Translations under genes and position numbers: made by a program
Part shown: positions 42,112 to 51,857 of the stretch, one piece after another
How positions within the stretch are numbered: the stretch's first letter is position 1
Layout: every line of letters begins with the position of its first letter
The notes under the pieces: model-generated
Database searches by the model: none
Told to the model about the DNA's origin: nothing
What the model saw: only the letters and a program-made list of their open reading frames with translations
Source: Halomonas sp. 25-S5
GTDB lineage: Bacteria; Pseudomonadota; Gammaproteobacteria; Pseudomonadales; Halomonadaceae
Direction of reading: 5' to 3'
Length of the DNA stretch: 64,000 nt
Assembly: GCF_029889845.1 (NCBI RefSeq)
Contig: NZ_JARANV010000021.1
Span: forward strand, 1-64,000

Positions 42112-43296
42112 TCAGCCGTGTCGGTCGCGCCCGATGGCGTCTTCTCCCTCGCGGCCGCGGAGCTGGTGGTCGATGGCCTCGCCGCCCCGGCCGGCCAGGG
42201 CCGCCAACCGCTCGATCTGGTCGTCCAGCCGCGGCAGGGCCTCGCGGCGATAGCGGGACAGGTCGTCAATGGCCCCCATCACCTCGCCGAAGGCCTGCTC
42301 CAGGGCCTGCATGTCGAGCATCGCCGACGAGGCCCGCTGCTGGATGTCCACGCCCTGCTGGCGCAGCGCCCGCGCGGTCCCCCCGATCATCTCCGAGGTC
42401 GTGGCATTGAGCGCCTCGACGCGATCCAGCACCAGCCGCTGGTTGGCGATGGCCAAGGCGACCGTGACCGCCACGGTCAGCGCCGAGGCGGTGACATTGA
42501 TGGCGCGGTCGACGCCACGCATCAGCTCGCGGTTGTTGCGGATGACCACCTCCAGCGCCAGCACGCCCTGCTGGCTCACCGCCAGCTGCTGCTGCAGGTC
42601 GACGATGCGCTGGCGCAGCGGGAACAGCAGCTCCTCCTCGAGGAAGCGCCGCTGGGGGTCGTTTTCGTCGCGGCGGACGATGGCGGCCTGCAACCGCTCG
42701 TCGATCCGCCGCCCCAGGGCGACCTGGCGCTCCAGCTGGGCGAGGCTCTCGCGCAGGGACTGCTGGTCATCGCCCAGGGTGAGGTTGTCGCGATGCAACA
42801 TGTCGCGCCCCCCTTCCAGGTCGGCGATGATCGCATCCAGCGCCTGCTGAGCGGTCTCGAACTTGCGGAAGTAGCGCTGCAGGCGGCTGCCGGCCCCCGG
42901 GAGCCGGGCCAGCAGGCGATCCAGCGGGCCCGGTGACAGGCGGTGTCGGGCGGGGTCCAGCTCCTGCATCCGGCCGCGCAGGTCGCCCAGCGCCCTGGCC
43001 ACCGGACCGCCCTCATCCCCGTGGTGGGCCAGCTGGCGCAGCGGAGTCTGCAGCATGGCGCTCTGGTGGGCGGCCTGCTGCTGCAGCTCCAACCCCAGCT
43101 CATCGATGGCGCGTCGCTGGCGCGCCAGGGCCTCGGCATCGCCGCCGGCGACCAGCTCGTCGACGAAGGCATCGGCCTGGGCCGCCAACGACGGGTCGTC
43201 ATCGCCACCGTCCGACGCGCTGCCGTCCAGCTGGCGGGCGATCTCCTCCACCGGTGGCAGCGACAGGCGGGAGTCGCGTTCGGGTTGCTGGGTCAT
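42112..43296 (-). CDS. telA: TelA-like toxic anion resistance protein
   Basis: 394 residues, mostly helical, of the TelA/KlaA family, linked to tellurite and other toxic anion resistance. Family blocks visible are the DRLLARLPGAGSRLQRYFRK segment, LGRRIDERLQAA and ALTVAVTVALAIANQRLVLD. Start at 43296 (MTQQPERDSR), with GAGAGG upstream; the longer frame has no support. It is the last gene of a three-gene run and 46 bp after the XpaC-like gene. The biochemical role is unknown for the family. Confidence 0.85.
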   Translation of the reverse strand: MTQQPERDSRLSLPPVEEIARQLDGSASDGGDDDPSLAAQADAFVDELVAGGDAEALARQRRAIDELGLELQQQAAHQSAMLQTPLRQLAHHGDEGGPVARALGDLRGRMQELDPARHRLSPGPLDRLLARLPGAGSRLQRYFRKFETAQQALDAIIADLEGGRDMLHRDNLTLGDDQQSLRESLAQLERQVALGRRIDERLQAAIVRRDENDPQRRFLEEELLFPLRQRIVDLQQQLAVSQQGVLALEVVIRNNRELMRGVDRAINVTASALTVAVTVALAIANQRLVLDRVEALNATTSEMIGGTARALRQQGVDIQQRASSAMLDMQALEQAFGEVMGAIDDLSRYRREALPRLDDQIERLAALAGRGGEAIDHQLRGREGEDAIGRDRHG

Positions 43297-43342
43297 GGAT
43301 ACCTCTCGAAGGATCGGGTCTGGGCGTGTAGAAGGGCCGACC

Positions 43343-44299
43343 TCAGGGCTTGCCACGCCCGTAGCGGTCGGCACGGGAGACAAAGCGGCGCAGCTCCTCC
43401 AGCGCCTGCTCGGTAGTGACCGAGGCCTGCGGGCGCCCGGTCTCGATGCGCGCCATGGACACGGCCGTGTCGTCGAGGACGGTCAGCGCCGACTCGTTGC
43501 GCGCGGCCAGCTCGCGCAGCCCCCGTTCGGTCTCCTCGAGCAGCTCCAGCCGCCGCACCAGGGCGGCACGCTCCTGCGCCCCCAGCTGCCGGCCCTCGCG
43601 ACTCAGGCGGCGCCGCACGAAGTCACCGTCCACGTTCGCCACCCCGCGAGCCTGGGAGGCCATGGCGTCGAGGGTATCCACCACGGTGCGGCAGACCTCG
43701 ACCACCAGCCCCCGGGCGCGGGCGAAAGCCAGCTCGCCGCTGTCGAAGCGGCTCCCCAGCACGCCCAGCACATGGCGGTAGCGACTGTAGACGCGGTCGG
43801 CCTGGACCGCCAGGTCGGGGCGGCGGGCGTCGACCAGCCCCTGCTTGGCCCGGCACAGGGCCAGCACCAGATCGTCGGCATCCGCCGGCGGCCGTGCCGG
43901 GTCGAGCACCGCCAGGTCGGCCTCGTGGGCGTCACGCTGCTGCTGTGCTCGGCGCCGCGCGGCCTCGGCCGCCAGCGCCGCCTGCCGGCGCTTCTCACGC
44001 CGCCGCGCGAGCCAGCCGCGCAGCCGACGCTCCAGCGGCAGCGCCACCGGCACCGCCACCAGCCCCGCCAGCCAGCCCGTCAGGGTCGGCCCGAAGCCGC
44101 CCCACAGCGAGGTCAGCCACAGCAGCATGCTGATGAAGGGCACCACCAGGGCGTAGCGCAGGATGACCTGCAGGCGGCCGGGGGGCTCGACCGGCACGGC
44201 CAGGCGCGGGTTGACCAGACCCACCAGCAGCCACGGCAGGCAGGTCAGGAAGAGGCCATAGGAAAATCCCTGCAGGAATCCCAGCATGGGGCTGACCAT
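43343..44299 (-). CDS. membrane protein paired with TelA (XpaC-like)
   Basis: 318 residues. Three hydrophobic segments in the first 90 (SYGLFLTCLPWLLVGLV, VILRYALVVPFISMLLWL, TLTGWLAGLVAVPVALPL), then an Arg/Ala-rich charged stretch and a helical cytoplasmic domain. Genes for such proteins often sit beside telA; in Firmicutes the neighbour is XpaC. Assignment to XpaC is by position and layout rather than clear motifs. It is 48 bp after the 58-residue protein gene. Confidence 0.65.
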   Translation of the reverse strand: MVSPMLGFLQGFSYGLFLTCLPWLLVGLVNPRLAVPVEPPGRLQVILRYALVVPFISMLLWLTSLWGGFGPTLTGWLAGLVAVPVALPLERRLRGWLARRREKRRQAALAAEAARRRAQQQRDAHEADLAVLDPARPPADADDLVLALCRAKQGLVDARRPDLAVQADRVYSRYRHVLGVLGSRFDSGELAFARARGLVVEVCRTVVDTLDAMASQARGVANVDGDFVRRRLSREGRQLGAQERAALVRRLELLEETERGLRELAARNESALTVLDDTAVSMARIETGRPQASVTTEQALEELRRFVSRADRYGRGKP

Positions 44300-44347
44300 C
44301 CTTTATCCGTCAGAGGAGAAACACGGCACTAGAGGCACGGCAAGTGA

Positions 44348-44524
44348 CTAGAGCAGCAGGGTGAGGACCAGGGCCACGACGCCCACCAGCAGGGCGATGC
44401 TCACCGCCACGACCACCACCCGGTCGAGCCAGCGATCGAAGCCGGCCCAGTCGAGCCGGCGCCGCTGGCGCCGACGGGTGGCACCGCGACGGGGAGCGCC
44501 GCGGCCGGTGCGGATGAGGGTCAT
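44348..44524 (-). CDS. 58-residue basic single-span membrane protein
   Basis: A short frame starting MTLIRTGRGAPRRGATRRRQ. The first 25 residues are very rich in Arg. A hydrophobic helix of about 24 residues (VVVVAVSIALLVGVVALVLT) closes the protein. It lies on the same strand as the XpaC-like gene and telA, in the right place to start their operon. The layout (positive inside, one span) is that of a real small membrane protein. The ribosome site is weak. Confidence 0.6.
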   Translation of the reverse strand: MTLIRTGRGAPRRGATRRRQRRRLDWAGFDRWLDRVVVVAVSIALLVGVVALVLTLLL

Positions 44525-44618
44525 GGTCGAAGTCCGATTTCACCATTGTTCCCTGAGCTTACGGCCTGCCGCGGCGGCTGGCCACTGCCACGGCCTCGAT
44601 AGCCGCCGATGGCCCGCT

Positions 44619-46244
44619 TCAGCGCTTGATGCGCCGCTTGACCACGCCGGGCGGCGCCCGGCGCAAGCGCTCCTCCTCACCCAGGGACTCGGCCTCGAAG
44701 GCATCCGCCCCCACCGGCGTCTCGCCATGGCGGCGATAGAGCTGGGTGAGCAGGGAGCGATGATCGCGCTGAAGCGTTCGGATCAGCGCGGCCGCCATCC
44801 CGTAAAGCACCAGGGAGAAGGGCAGCGCCGAGAGGACCGAGGCCGACTGCAGCCCGGTCAGGCCACCGGCAACGATCAGCGTCAGACAGATGGCGGCGAT
44901 CAGCACGCCCCATATCACCCGCTTGAAGAGCGGGGGATTGATGGAGCCGGCGTCGGTCATCTGCGCCACGATATAGGAAGCGGAGTCCGCGGAGGTGACC
45001 AGGAAGATGAAGATCAGCAGCATCGCCACCACCGACAGCGCCCCGGAAAAGGGCATCAGCTCGAACATCTCGAACAGCGCCACGGTGATGTTGTCCTGGG
45101 TGGCCGCGGCCAGGCCCACGTCGGCGCCAAGCTCCATGTTGATGGCGGCACCGCCGAACACGCCGATCCACAGGCAGGCCAGCAGCGGCGGCACCAGCAG
45201 TACGCCCACCACGTACTCCTTGATGGTTCGCCCGCGCGAGACCCGCGCCACGAAGGTGCCGACGAAGGGCGACCAGGCAATGGCCCAGGCCCAGTAAAAC
45301 AGGGTCCACTCCTGGGCCCAGGCGTCGTTGCTGTAGGGGGTGGTGCGCAGGCTCATGCCGATGAAGTTCTGCAGGTAGTCGCCAAACCCGAGAAGGATGG
45401 TTTCCAGGATCGCCACCGTGGGGCCGGTGACCAGCACGTAGAGCATCAGGCCGATACACAGGATCATGTTGAGATTGGAGAGACGCCGAATCCCCCGGTC
45501 CAGACCGGCCCAGGTCGAGGCCATGTAGGCCAGGAACATCACGAACAGGATGATGAACTGCCACAGGGTGTTCTCGGGCAGGCCGAAGACGGCGTTGAGC
45601 CCACCGTTCATCTGCAGCACGCCCAGCCCCAGGGAGGTGGCCACGCCCATCACCGTGGCCACCACCGCGAAGACGTCCAGCCAGCCGATAAAGGGGCGAA
45701 ACCGGGAGTCCTGTGGGGTAACCGAGGAGAGCACCGAGGAGACCAGGCCGGCCTGCCCCTTGCGGAACTGGAAGTAGGCGATGATCAGCCCCACCACCGA
45801 GAAGGCCGCCCACTGGTGGACTCCCCAGTTGAAGTAGCTGAACTGGATCGCATGGCGCGCCGACGCGATGCTCTCGGCGGGCACGTCGCCGTAGGGCGGG
45901 TCGATGTAGTGGGTCATGGGCTCGGCCATGCCGTAGAACACCAGCCCCACGCCGAAGCCCGCGGCCAGCAGCATGCTGATCCAGGAAAAGAAGCCATAAT
46001 CCGGCCGGCTGTCCTGAGGCCCCAGGCGAATCTTGCCGTAGCGCCCCAGGGCCAGCCATCCCAGCAGGACCACACCGCTGAACAGCGTGAACAGGTAGAA
46101 CCAGCCAAAGAGGCGCGTCGTGCCATCAAGGGCGAACGCCGCGAACCCCCCAACCGCCTCCGGGAAAGCCGCCGCCGCGATAACAATGGCAAGGGTGATC
46201 CCCAGCGAGGCGATAAAGACGCGTTGTCCGCCATGACTGGCCAT
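44619..46244 (-). CDS. BCCT family transporter (betaine/choline/carnitine type)
   Basis: 541 residues and twelve membrane segments. The BCCT signature FYWAWAIAWSPFVGTFVARV is followed by SRGRTIKEYVVG. Members import glycine betaine, choline, carnitine or ectoine with sodium or protons, often for osmoprotection. The charged C-terminal tail (after RTLQRDHRSLLTQLYRRHG) could sense osmotic stress. AAGGAG lies 7 bases before the ATG at 46244. It is a single gene. The substrate cannot be told from sequence alone. Confidence 0.88.
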   Translation of the reverse strand: MASHGGQRVFIASLGITLAIVIAAAAFPEAVGGFAAFALDGTTRLFGWFYLFTLFSGVVLLGWLALGRYGKIRLGPQDSRPDYGFFSWISMLLAAGFGVGLVFYGMAEPMTHYIDPPYGDVPAESIASARHAIQFSYFNWGVHQWAAFSVVGLIIAYFQFRKGQAGLVSSVLSSVTPQDSRFRPFIGWLDVFAVVATVMGVATSLGLGVLQMNGGLNAVFGLPENTLWQFIILFVMFLAYMASTWAGLDRGIRRLSNLNMILCIGLMLYVLVTGPTVAILETILLGFGDYLQNFIGMSLRTTPYSNDAWAQEWTLFYWAWAIAWSPFVGTFVARVSRGRTIKEYVVGVLLVPPLLACLWIGVFGGAAINMELGADVGLAAATQDNITVALFEMFELMPFSGALSVVAMLLIFIFLVTSADSASYIVAQMTDAGSINPPLFKRVIWGVLIAAICLTLIVAGGLTGLQSASVLSALPFSLVLYGMAAALIRTLQRDHRSLLTQLYRRHGETPVGADAFEAESLGEEERLRRAPPGVVKRRIKR

Positions 46245-46398
46245 CGATGACTCCTTGTTCCGTGTTCTCGATCGGGCACCATGCTGTCAGAGCCTGCTTT
46301 CAGAGCCGGGAAAGCGGCCGCGAAGCCAGGACATTGACGGCCCCACCCAGCAGGCGTAGAAACTCAGCAGGCTAATTGTTTCTGGAGTGACTCACAAC

Positions 46399-47394
46399 AT
46401 GTCCCGACTCGCCGACACGCCCCTTTCCGTGCTCGACCTGGCCCCGATCCGCGAGGACGGCAGCATCGCCGACACCTTTCGCGAGAGCGTGGCGCTGGCC
46501 CGGCTCACCGAGCGGCTCGGCTTCACGCGCTACTGGCTGGCCGAGCACCACAGTATCGAGGGCATCGCCAGTGCCGCCACCGCGGTGCTGATCGGGCATA
46601 TCGCCGGCGCCACCGAGCGGATCCGCGTGGGCAGCGGCGGCATCATGCTGCCCAACCACCCACCGCTGGTGGTGGCCGAGCAGTTCGGCACACTGGAGAC
46701 CCTCTATCCCGGACGCATCGACCTGGGCCTGGGCCGCGCGCCGGGGTCAGACGGCCCCACCATGGCCGCCATGCGCCGCGACCCCTATGCCGGCGTCGAT
46801 GACTTCCCCCAGCGACTGGCCGAGCTCCAGGGCTATCTCGACGACGAGCGGCCAGGCCAGCGGGTGCGGGCGGTGCCCGGCCAGGGCACCCGGGTGCCGC
46901 TGTGGCTGCTCGGCTCCAGCGACTTCAGCGCCCGCCTGGCGGCTCGGGAGGGGCTGCCCTTCGCCTTCGCCGCCCAGTTCGCCCCGGCCCAGCTGTTCGA
47001 GGCGCTCAAGCTCTATCGCGACAACTTCCGGCCCTCGGCGGTGCTGGACCGGCCCCACGCCATGGTTGGCCTGCCGGTGATTGCCGCCGAGAACGACCTC
47101 CAGGCGGACTACCTGGCCTCCACGGCCCGCCGCAAGTTCCTGGGCATGATCCGCGGCCAGCGCACCAAGGCCCTGCCGCCGGTGGCAGCGCTGGACTGGT
47201 CGCCCCGGGAGCAGGCCCAGGTGGAGCAGTTCCTGGGCGCCGCGGTGATCGGCGGCCCCGAGACCGTGCGCGAGGGCCTGGAGCGCTTCCTGGCGCTGAC
47301 CGGCGCCGACGAGCTGATGCTCAATACCGATGTCTACGATTCCGAGGACCGGCTGAGAAGCTACGAGATCGTCGCCGAGATGTGGCGCTCATGA
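46399..47394 (+). CDS. luciferase-like (LLM class) flavin-dependent monooxygenase
   Basis: 331 residues of the bacterial luciferase fold, group with N-terminal [19 protein letters not shown]. Other marks are [20 protein letters not shown] and [20 protein letters not shown]. These use reduced flavin to oxidise an organic substrate, unknown here. The ATG at 46399 is preferred; a GTG four codons earlier is in frame. The stop overlaps the azlC start (ATGA), which couples an oxidoreductase to an amino-acid exporter. Confidence 0.85.
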   Translation: MSRLADTPLSVLDLAPIREDGSIADTFRESVALARLTERLGFTRYWLAEHHSIEGIASAATAVLIGHIAGATERIRVGSGGIMLPNHPPLVVAEQFGTLETLYPGRIDLGLGRAPGSDGPTMAAMRRDPYAGVDDFPQRLAELQGYLDDERPGQRVRAVPGQGTRVPLWLLGSSDFSARLAAREGLPFAFAAQFAPAQLFEALKLYRDNFRPSAVLDRPHAMVGLPVIAAENDLQADYLASTARRKFLGMIRGQRTKALPPVAALDWSPREQAQVEQFLGAAVIGGPETVREGLERFLALTGADELMLNTDVYDSEDRLRSYEIVAEMWRS

Positions 47395-48104
47395 CCACCG
47401 ACCACGACGCGCGACCCACCCTTGGCCATCTCGTCGAGGGCTTTCGGCGCATGGCGCCGTTGTCGCTGTTCGTGATCGTCTTCGGGCTGGCCTTCGGGGT
47501 GGCGGCCCTGCAGCAGGGACTCTCCGCCGTCGAGACCCTGCTGATGAGCGGCCTGGTGTTCGCGGGGGCGGCCCAGTTCGCGACCCTGGAACTGTGGGGC
47601 GATACCATCCCGCTGCTGCCGCTGGTGGCCATCACCCTGGCGATCAATGCCCGCCACCTGCTGATGGGCGCCGCCTTCTACCCGCACCTGCGCGACCTGT
47701 CCAGCGGGCGTCGCTACGCCAGCTTGCTGCTGCTCAGCGACGCCAACTGGGCCATGGCCATGACCGCGGGGTCCACGCCGGCCCGGCTGGGCATCCTGGT
47801 CGGCGGGGGCCTGGCCCTGTGGTCCACCTGGATGATCGGCACCGGCCTCGGCGTGGCCTTCGGCAGCGGCATCAGCGAGCCCGACCGCTTCGGGCTGGAT
47901 GCCATCATGGGCTGCTTCCTGCTGGCCATGCTGGTGGGCGACAAGCGCGACCTCGGCGTGCTGCTGCCCTGGGGCGCCGCGGCCCTGGCGGCCCTGGCCG
48001 CGATGGCCTGGCTGCCGCCCCATGCCCACGTGATCGTGGGGGCGCTGGCGGGCGGCGTGGTGGGCCTGCTGCTGCCACCGGCGGGCAAGGAGACGGCGCC
48101 ATGA
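47391..48104 (+). CDS. azlC: branched-chain amino acid exporter, AzlC subunit
   Basis: 237 residues with about six to seven membrane segments. The AzlC family, with AzlD, exports branched-chain amino acids or analogues such as azaleucine (YgaZ/YgaH in E. coli). Seen: [33 protein letters not shown] and [15 protein letters not shown]. Translation is coupled on both sides through ATGA overlaps, with the monooxygenase before it and azlD after it. Confidence 0.88.
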   Translation: MTTDHDARPTLGHLVEGFRRMAPLSLFVIVFGLAFGVAALQQGLSAVETLLMSGLVFAGAAQFATLELWGDTIPLLPLVAITLAINARHLLMGAAFYPHLRDLSSGRRYASLLLLSDANWAMAMTAGSTPARLGILVGGGLALWSTWMIGTGLGVAFGSGISEPDRFGLDAIMGCFLLAMLVGDKRDLGVLLPWGAAALAALAAMAWLPPHAHVIVGALAGGVVGLLLPPAGKETAP

Positions 48105-48415
48105 CCCTGTCGGCCGCCAACGGCGGCGTGCTGCTGGCCATCGTGGTCATGGCGCTGGTCACCTACCTGACCCGCGCCGGCGGGGTCTTCGTGATGGCCC
48201 GGGTGCCCATCGGCCCAAGAGTAGAGCGCTTCATCAACGCCATGGCCGGCTCGGTGCTGGTGGCGGTGATCACCCCCATGGCGGTGAACGGCGACGGCGG
48301 GGCCCGGATGGCCCTGGTCGCCACGGCGGCGGTGATGCTGGTGCTGCGCAAGCCGCTGCCGGCGATCGCCGCCGGGATCCTGACCGCCGCGCTGTGGCGT
48401 CTGGTCGCATCCTGA
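48101..48415 (+). CDS. azlD: branched-chain amino acid exporter, AzlD subunit
   Basis: 104 residues, about three or four membrane segments, AzlD family. Hallmark TYLTRAGGVFVMARVPIGPR near residue 21. It works with AzlC. It is the last gene of a three-gene unit and is followed by a hairpin. Confidence 0.87.
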   Translation: MTLSAANGGVLLAIVVMALVTYLTRAGGVFVMARVPIGPRVERFINAMAGSVLVAVITPMAVNGDGGARMALVATAAVMLVLRKPLPAIAAGILTAALWRLVAS

Positions 48416-48467
48416 CCCATCCTCGGAACGAAGCGCTCCGCGCGCTTTCCAACGGGCAGTCATTCAC

Positions 48468-48492
48468 GGGGCGCCGGCCGGGCCGGCGCCCC
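48468..48492. terminator. terminator after azlD
   Basis: GGGGCGCCGGCC and its exact complement, with one base between. The following bases are CTTC, without a T-run. Confidence 0.6.
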
Positions 48493-48515
48493 CTTCAGAG
48501 ACACCGGAGTCCCGC

Positions 48516-48941
48516 ATGCCCGACCCCCATGACCCGCGCCGCGGCTCACAGCAGAATGCCGCCTGGCGCGCCGCCCAGCAGTGGCAGGCGCGCGCCCGCC
48601 AGACCCGTGCCAGCGGCCCCCTGAGCGGTATAAAGCTGCTGCTCACCTGGTTGTTGTTCGGCGCCATGATGATCGTCGCCATGGTGCTGGGGCTGTTCTT
48701 CCTGCTCATCGGCTGGGCGATGATGCCCTTCCTGCGCCATCGCATGAAGAAGCAGATGGAGGCGATGCGCGCCGACCAGGCCGAGGACGTGGACGGCAGC
48801 GTCCACTATCGCGAGACCCGCTATCGCGAGGGACGCGACGCCGGTGGCCGCTACCGCGAGCAGCAGGTGCTGGAAGGCGACTATGATGTCAAGGATGGGG
48901 ACGTCAGGGACGAAGCGCGCCAGGACCGAGACCGTTCCTGA
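48516..48941 (+). CDS. small membrane protein of unknown function
   Basis: 141 residues. A Gln/Ala/Arg-rich N-terminus, two close hydrophobic segments (LLLTWLLFGAMMIVAMV and LGLFFLLIGWAMMPFL), then a long charged tail with many Arg, Glu and Asp (RYREGRDAGGRYREQQ). No family recognised. It starts at 48516 after the azlD hairpin and has its own terminator-like hairpin after it. Confidence 0.65.
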   Translation: MPDPHDPRRGSQQNAAWRAAQQWQARARQTRASGPLSGIKLLLTWLLFGAMMIVAMVLGLFFLLIGWAMMPFLRHRMKKQMEAMRADQAEDVDGSVHYRETRYREGRDAGGRYREQQVLEGDYDVKDGDVRDEARQDRDRS

Positions 48942-48960
48942 CGGCTGACGTCACGCACAG

Positions 48961-48981
48961 GGCCCGCCGGGAGGGCGGGCC
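48961..48981. terminator. hairpin between convergent genes
   Basis: GGCCCGCC and GGCGGGCC with five bases between. It lies between the small membrane protein gene and the convergent uspA-like gene. Confidence 0.55.
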
Positions 48982-49024
48982 TTGCGTGGCGCCACCGGCA
49001 TGCGGCCGGACAAGCCACGTGGGC

Positions 49025-49843
49025 TCAGCCGATGTCGGCCGGGCGCAGCACCGCCACCGGGCAGCGCGCCTCGTGGAGCACCTCGTGGCTGACGCTGCCG
49101 GCTACCACCTGGGAGAGCCCGCTGCGGCCGTGGGTAGTCATGGCCAGCATGGTGTCCTGGCAGTCCGCCAGGTAGCTGACAATGGAATCGGCCGGGTCAC
49201 CGTGCAGCACCTCCCAGTCCACCTCCATGCCCTGCTCGCTGCGCAGGCGCCGCGCCAGGCCATGCACATAGCCGGACTCCATCACGTCGGCATGGCCGCC
49301 ATCCAAGGGCACCGCCGCGGCGGCACTGGTGTCGATCACCTGAAGCAGCTGCAGGCGGGCGTCCAGCCGCCCGGCGAGGGCCACCGCATGGGGCAGGATC
49401 GCCTCGGAGAGCTTCGAGCCGTCCACGCAGACCATCAGCACCTCCACCTTGCGATGGGCCCCGGCATCGAAGCGCGGCCCGCACAGGAAGACCGGCCGGT
49501 TCGCGCGTCGTACGACGCCGGCGGTAACGCTGCCGATCAGCATCTCCGGTACCGGGCGCCGCCCGTGGGCCATCATGCACAACCCCACCTCCTCGCGGCC
49601 GGCCAGCTGACCCAGGTAGGCCTTGGCGCTCTCGTGGACCGCCACCTCGATGCTGGCGTCCCCCGCCTGCTGGTCCGCCAGGCGCGACTGCAGTGCCGCG
49701 CGTCGGGACTCGGCCTGCGCCTCGCTGGCCACCACGGAGGTCACGCTCAATGGCACCGCCAGCTGCCCGGCCAGGTGCTGGCCGAGTGCCAGGGCGCGCA
49801 GCGAGGCGTCGCTCTCGTCCATCGCCACATGTATCTTGTCCAT
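49025..49843 (-). CDS. tandem universal stress protein
   Basis: 272 residues made of two UspA domains (about 1-125 and 132-270). The first is divergent in its nucleotide site, with MMAHGRRPVPEMLIGSVTAG. The second keeps the ATP-type motif TTHGRSGLSQVVAGSVSHEVL. It is the last gene on the minus strand of the benzoate cluster, 49 bp after benE. Its role there, perhaps stress during growth on aromatics, is an inference. Confidence 0.85.
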   Translation of the reverse strand: MDKIHVAMDESDASLRALALGQHLAGQLAVPLSVTSVVASEAQAESRRAALQSRLADQQAGDASIEVAVHESAKAYLGQLAGREEVGLCMMAHGRRPVPEMLIGSVTAGVVRRANRPVFLCGPRFDAGAHRKVEVLMVCVDGSKLSEAILPHAVALAGRLDARLQLLQVIDTSAAAAVPLDGGHADVMESGYVHGLARRLRSEQGMEVDWEVLHGDPADSIVSYLADCQDTMLAMTTHGRSGLSQVVAGSVSHEVLHEARCPVAVLRPADIG

Positions 49844-49892
49844 CGTCAGGCTCCTCTGGAAAGCGTTGTTCTTGAAATGTCGGTAGTGGAGT

Positions 49893-51104
49893 TCAGGATG
49901 ACTGGCGGGCCTGCGCCCGCTCGGCCCGGCGCCCTGAGCCGGGCAGTGGTCGATGCAGCAGGGCGTAGGCCAGCGCGCCGACCACCACCCCCCAGAAGGC
50001 CGAGCCCAGCCCCAGGAAGCTCATGCCCGAGGCCGTGGCGATGAAGGTGATCACCGAGGCCTCCAGGTGGTCCTTGTGGGCGGCGAAGGCGCTGACGTTG
50101 CTGGTGATGGCGCCGATCAGCGCCAGGCCCGCCAGCACCGCCACGAACTCGCCGGGCAGCGAGGTGAAGAGCAGCACGATGGTGCCGGCGAAGGTGCCCC
50201 CGATCAGGTAGAAGACCCCGTTGGCGACCCCGGCCACGTAGCGCTTGGCGGGATCCTCATGGGCCTCCTTGCTGGTGCAGATCGCCGCCGTGATCGCCGC
50301 AATCACCGTGGTGATGCCGCCGAAGAAAGCGGTGACCAAGGAGGTCAGGCTGGTCACGGTGACGATCGGCCTGGCCGGGGTGTTGTAGCCGGCGCTGCGC
50401 ATGATCGCCATGCCCGGCAGGAACTGGCCGGTCAGGCTGACCAGCACCAGCGGGATGGCTAGGCTCAGAGTGGCGTTCCAGCTCCACTCGGGACGGATGA
50501 ACTGCGGGTTTGCCAGGCTCAGCGTTACGCCATCGAGACTGGCACCCTCGAACACCACGGCCAGGATAACGCCGACCACCAGCAGCGCCACCAGGCTGTA
50601 ACGTGGGGTCAGTCGCTTGAACACCAGGTAGGTCAGGATCATGCCCAGGGTCAGCGCCGGCACCGCCTCCAGGGAGACGAAGACCCCGACCCCGAACTGG
50701 AAGAGGATGCCCGCCATCATGGCGCTGGCGATGCCCGGCGGGATCGCCTGGATGATGCGGTCGAAGGAGCCGGTGATGCCGATCACGAAGATCACCGCCG
50801 CCGCCGTGAGATAGGCCCCCACCGCCTCGTTCAGTGACAGCCCGGGGAACAGCGTGACCAGCAGCGCCGTGCCCGGTGCCGACCAGGCGGTGACCACGGG
50901 CACCTTCAGCCACAGGCTGAGGGCGATCCCCGAGACGGCGGCGCCGATGGAGATCGCCCACACCCAGGAGGTCATCATGGCCGTGGAGATCTCGGCACTC
51001 TGGGCCGCCTGGAAGAAGATCGCCAGGGGGCCGGAGTAGGAGACCAGCACCGCCACGAAGCCGGCGGTGATCGCGGGTATCGACCAATCCTTGTGAAGTC
51101 GCAT
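49893..51104 (-). CDS. benE: benzoate:H+ symporter
   Basis: 403 residues and about eleven membrane segments, BenE family: IPAITAGFVAVLVSYSGPLA at the N-terminus, AIPPGIASAMMAGILFQFG, and SLTGQFLPGMAIMRSAGYN. It imports benzoate with protons. Start at 51104 (MRLHKDWS), GGAGAG upstream. It lies 21 bp after livF on the same strand and likely belongs to the long catA-benAB-liv transcript. Confidence 0.9.
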   Translation of the reverse strand: MRLHKDWSIPAITAGFVAVLVSYSGPLAIFFQAAQSAEISTAMMTSWVWAISIGAAVSGIALSLWLKVPVVTAWSAPGTALLVTLFPGLSLNEAVGAYLTAAAVIFVIGITGSFDRIIQAIPPGIASAMMAGILFQFGVGVFVSLEAVPALTLGMILTYLVFKRLTPRYSLVALLVVGVILAVVFEGASLDGVTLSLANPQFIRPEWSWNATLSLAIPLVLVSLTGQFLPGMAIMRSAGYNTPARPIVTVTSLTSLVTAFFGGITTVIAAITAAICTSKEAHEDPAKRYVAGVANGVFYLIGGTFAGTIVLLFTSLPGEFVAVLAGLALIGAITSNVSAFAAHKDHLEASVITFIATASGMSFLGLGSAFWGVVVGALAYALLHRPLPGSGRRAERAQARQSS

Positions 51105-51125
51105 GCAACGGCTCTCCGTCACACC

Positions 51126-51857
51126 TCAGGCGACGCCGAGGTGGGTGTCGAGGATGGTGGGATCGGCCTTCAGGCTCCGGGAGTCGCCGCTGTAGACCAC
51201 CGCTCCCTTGACCAGCAGGAGGTGCTTCTCGGCCACCTCCAGCAGGTTGTCGATGTTCTTGTCGACGATGATGGTGGCGATGCCTGAAGCCTTGATCTCG
51301 TGGATGATCTTCCAGATCTCGTCGCGGATCAGCGGCGCCAGCCCTTCGGTGGCCTCGTCGAGGATCATCAGGTCCGGGTTGAGGGTCAGGGCCCGCCCGA
51401 TGGAGAGCATCTGCTGCTCGCCCCCGGAGAGGAAGGAGCCGTCGTGGTTGATGCGCTGGCCGAGCCTCGGGAAGGTGTCCAGCACGCGCTCCAGCGTCCA
51501 GGGCGACTCGCCCCGGTCGTTGGGCCGGGCGGCCATGATCAGATGCTCGCGCACGCTGATGCCAGGGAAGATGCCGCGCCCCTCCGGCACATAGCCGATG
51601 CCCTGGCGAATCAGCTGCCAGGGGCGTCGCTTCGCCGCCGGGATGCCCTTGATGCGCACCTCACCGCGGCGCGGTGGCACGAAGCCCAGGATCGACTTCA
51701 GCGTGGTGGTCTTGCCCATGCCGTTGCGGCCCAGCAGGCTGAGGGTCTCGCCGGGCATCAGGGTGAGGTCGACGCCGTGCAGGATATGGCTCTCGCCATA
51801 GTAGGTATGCAGCCCGCGGGCATCGACCAGCGGGGTGATCTGTTGCTGTGCCGTCAT
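51126..51857 (-). CDS. Liv-type ABC transporter ATP-binding protein (LivF-like)
   Basis: 243 residues. Walker A LLGRNGMGKTTT, signature FLSGGEQQMLSIGRAL and Walker B LMILDEATEGL. The LivF branch of the hydrophobic amino acid uptake (HAAT) family. Its ATG overlaps the stop of the LivG-like gene. By position in the ben cluster the substrate may be benzoate or a related aromatic acid rather than an amino acid. Confidence 0.9.
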   Translation of the reverse strand: MTAQQQITPLVDARGLHTYYGESHILHGVDLTLMPGETLSLLGRNGMGKTTTLKSILGFVPPRRGEVRIKGIPAAKRRPWQLIRQGIGYVPEGRGIFPGISVREHLIMAARPNDRGESPWTLERVLDTFPRLGQRINHDGSFLSGGEQQMLSIGRALTLNPDLMILDEATEGLAPLIRDEIWKIIHEIKASGIATIIVDKNIDNLLEVAEKHLLLVKGAVVYSGDSRSLKADPTILDTHLGVA

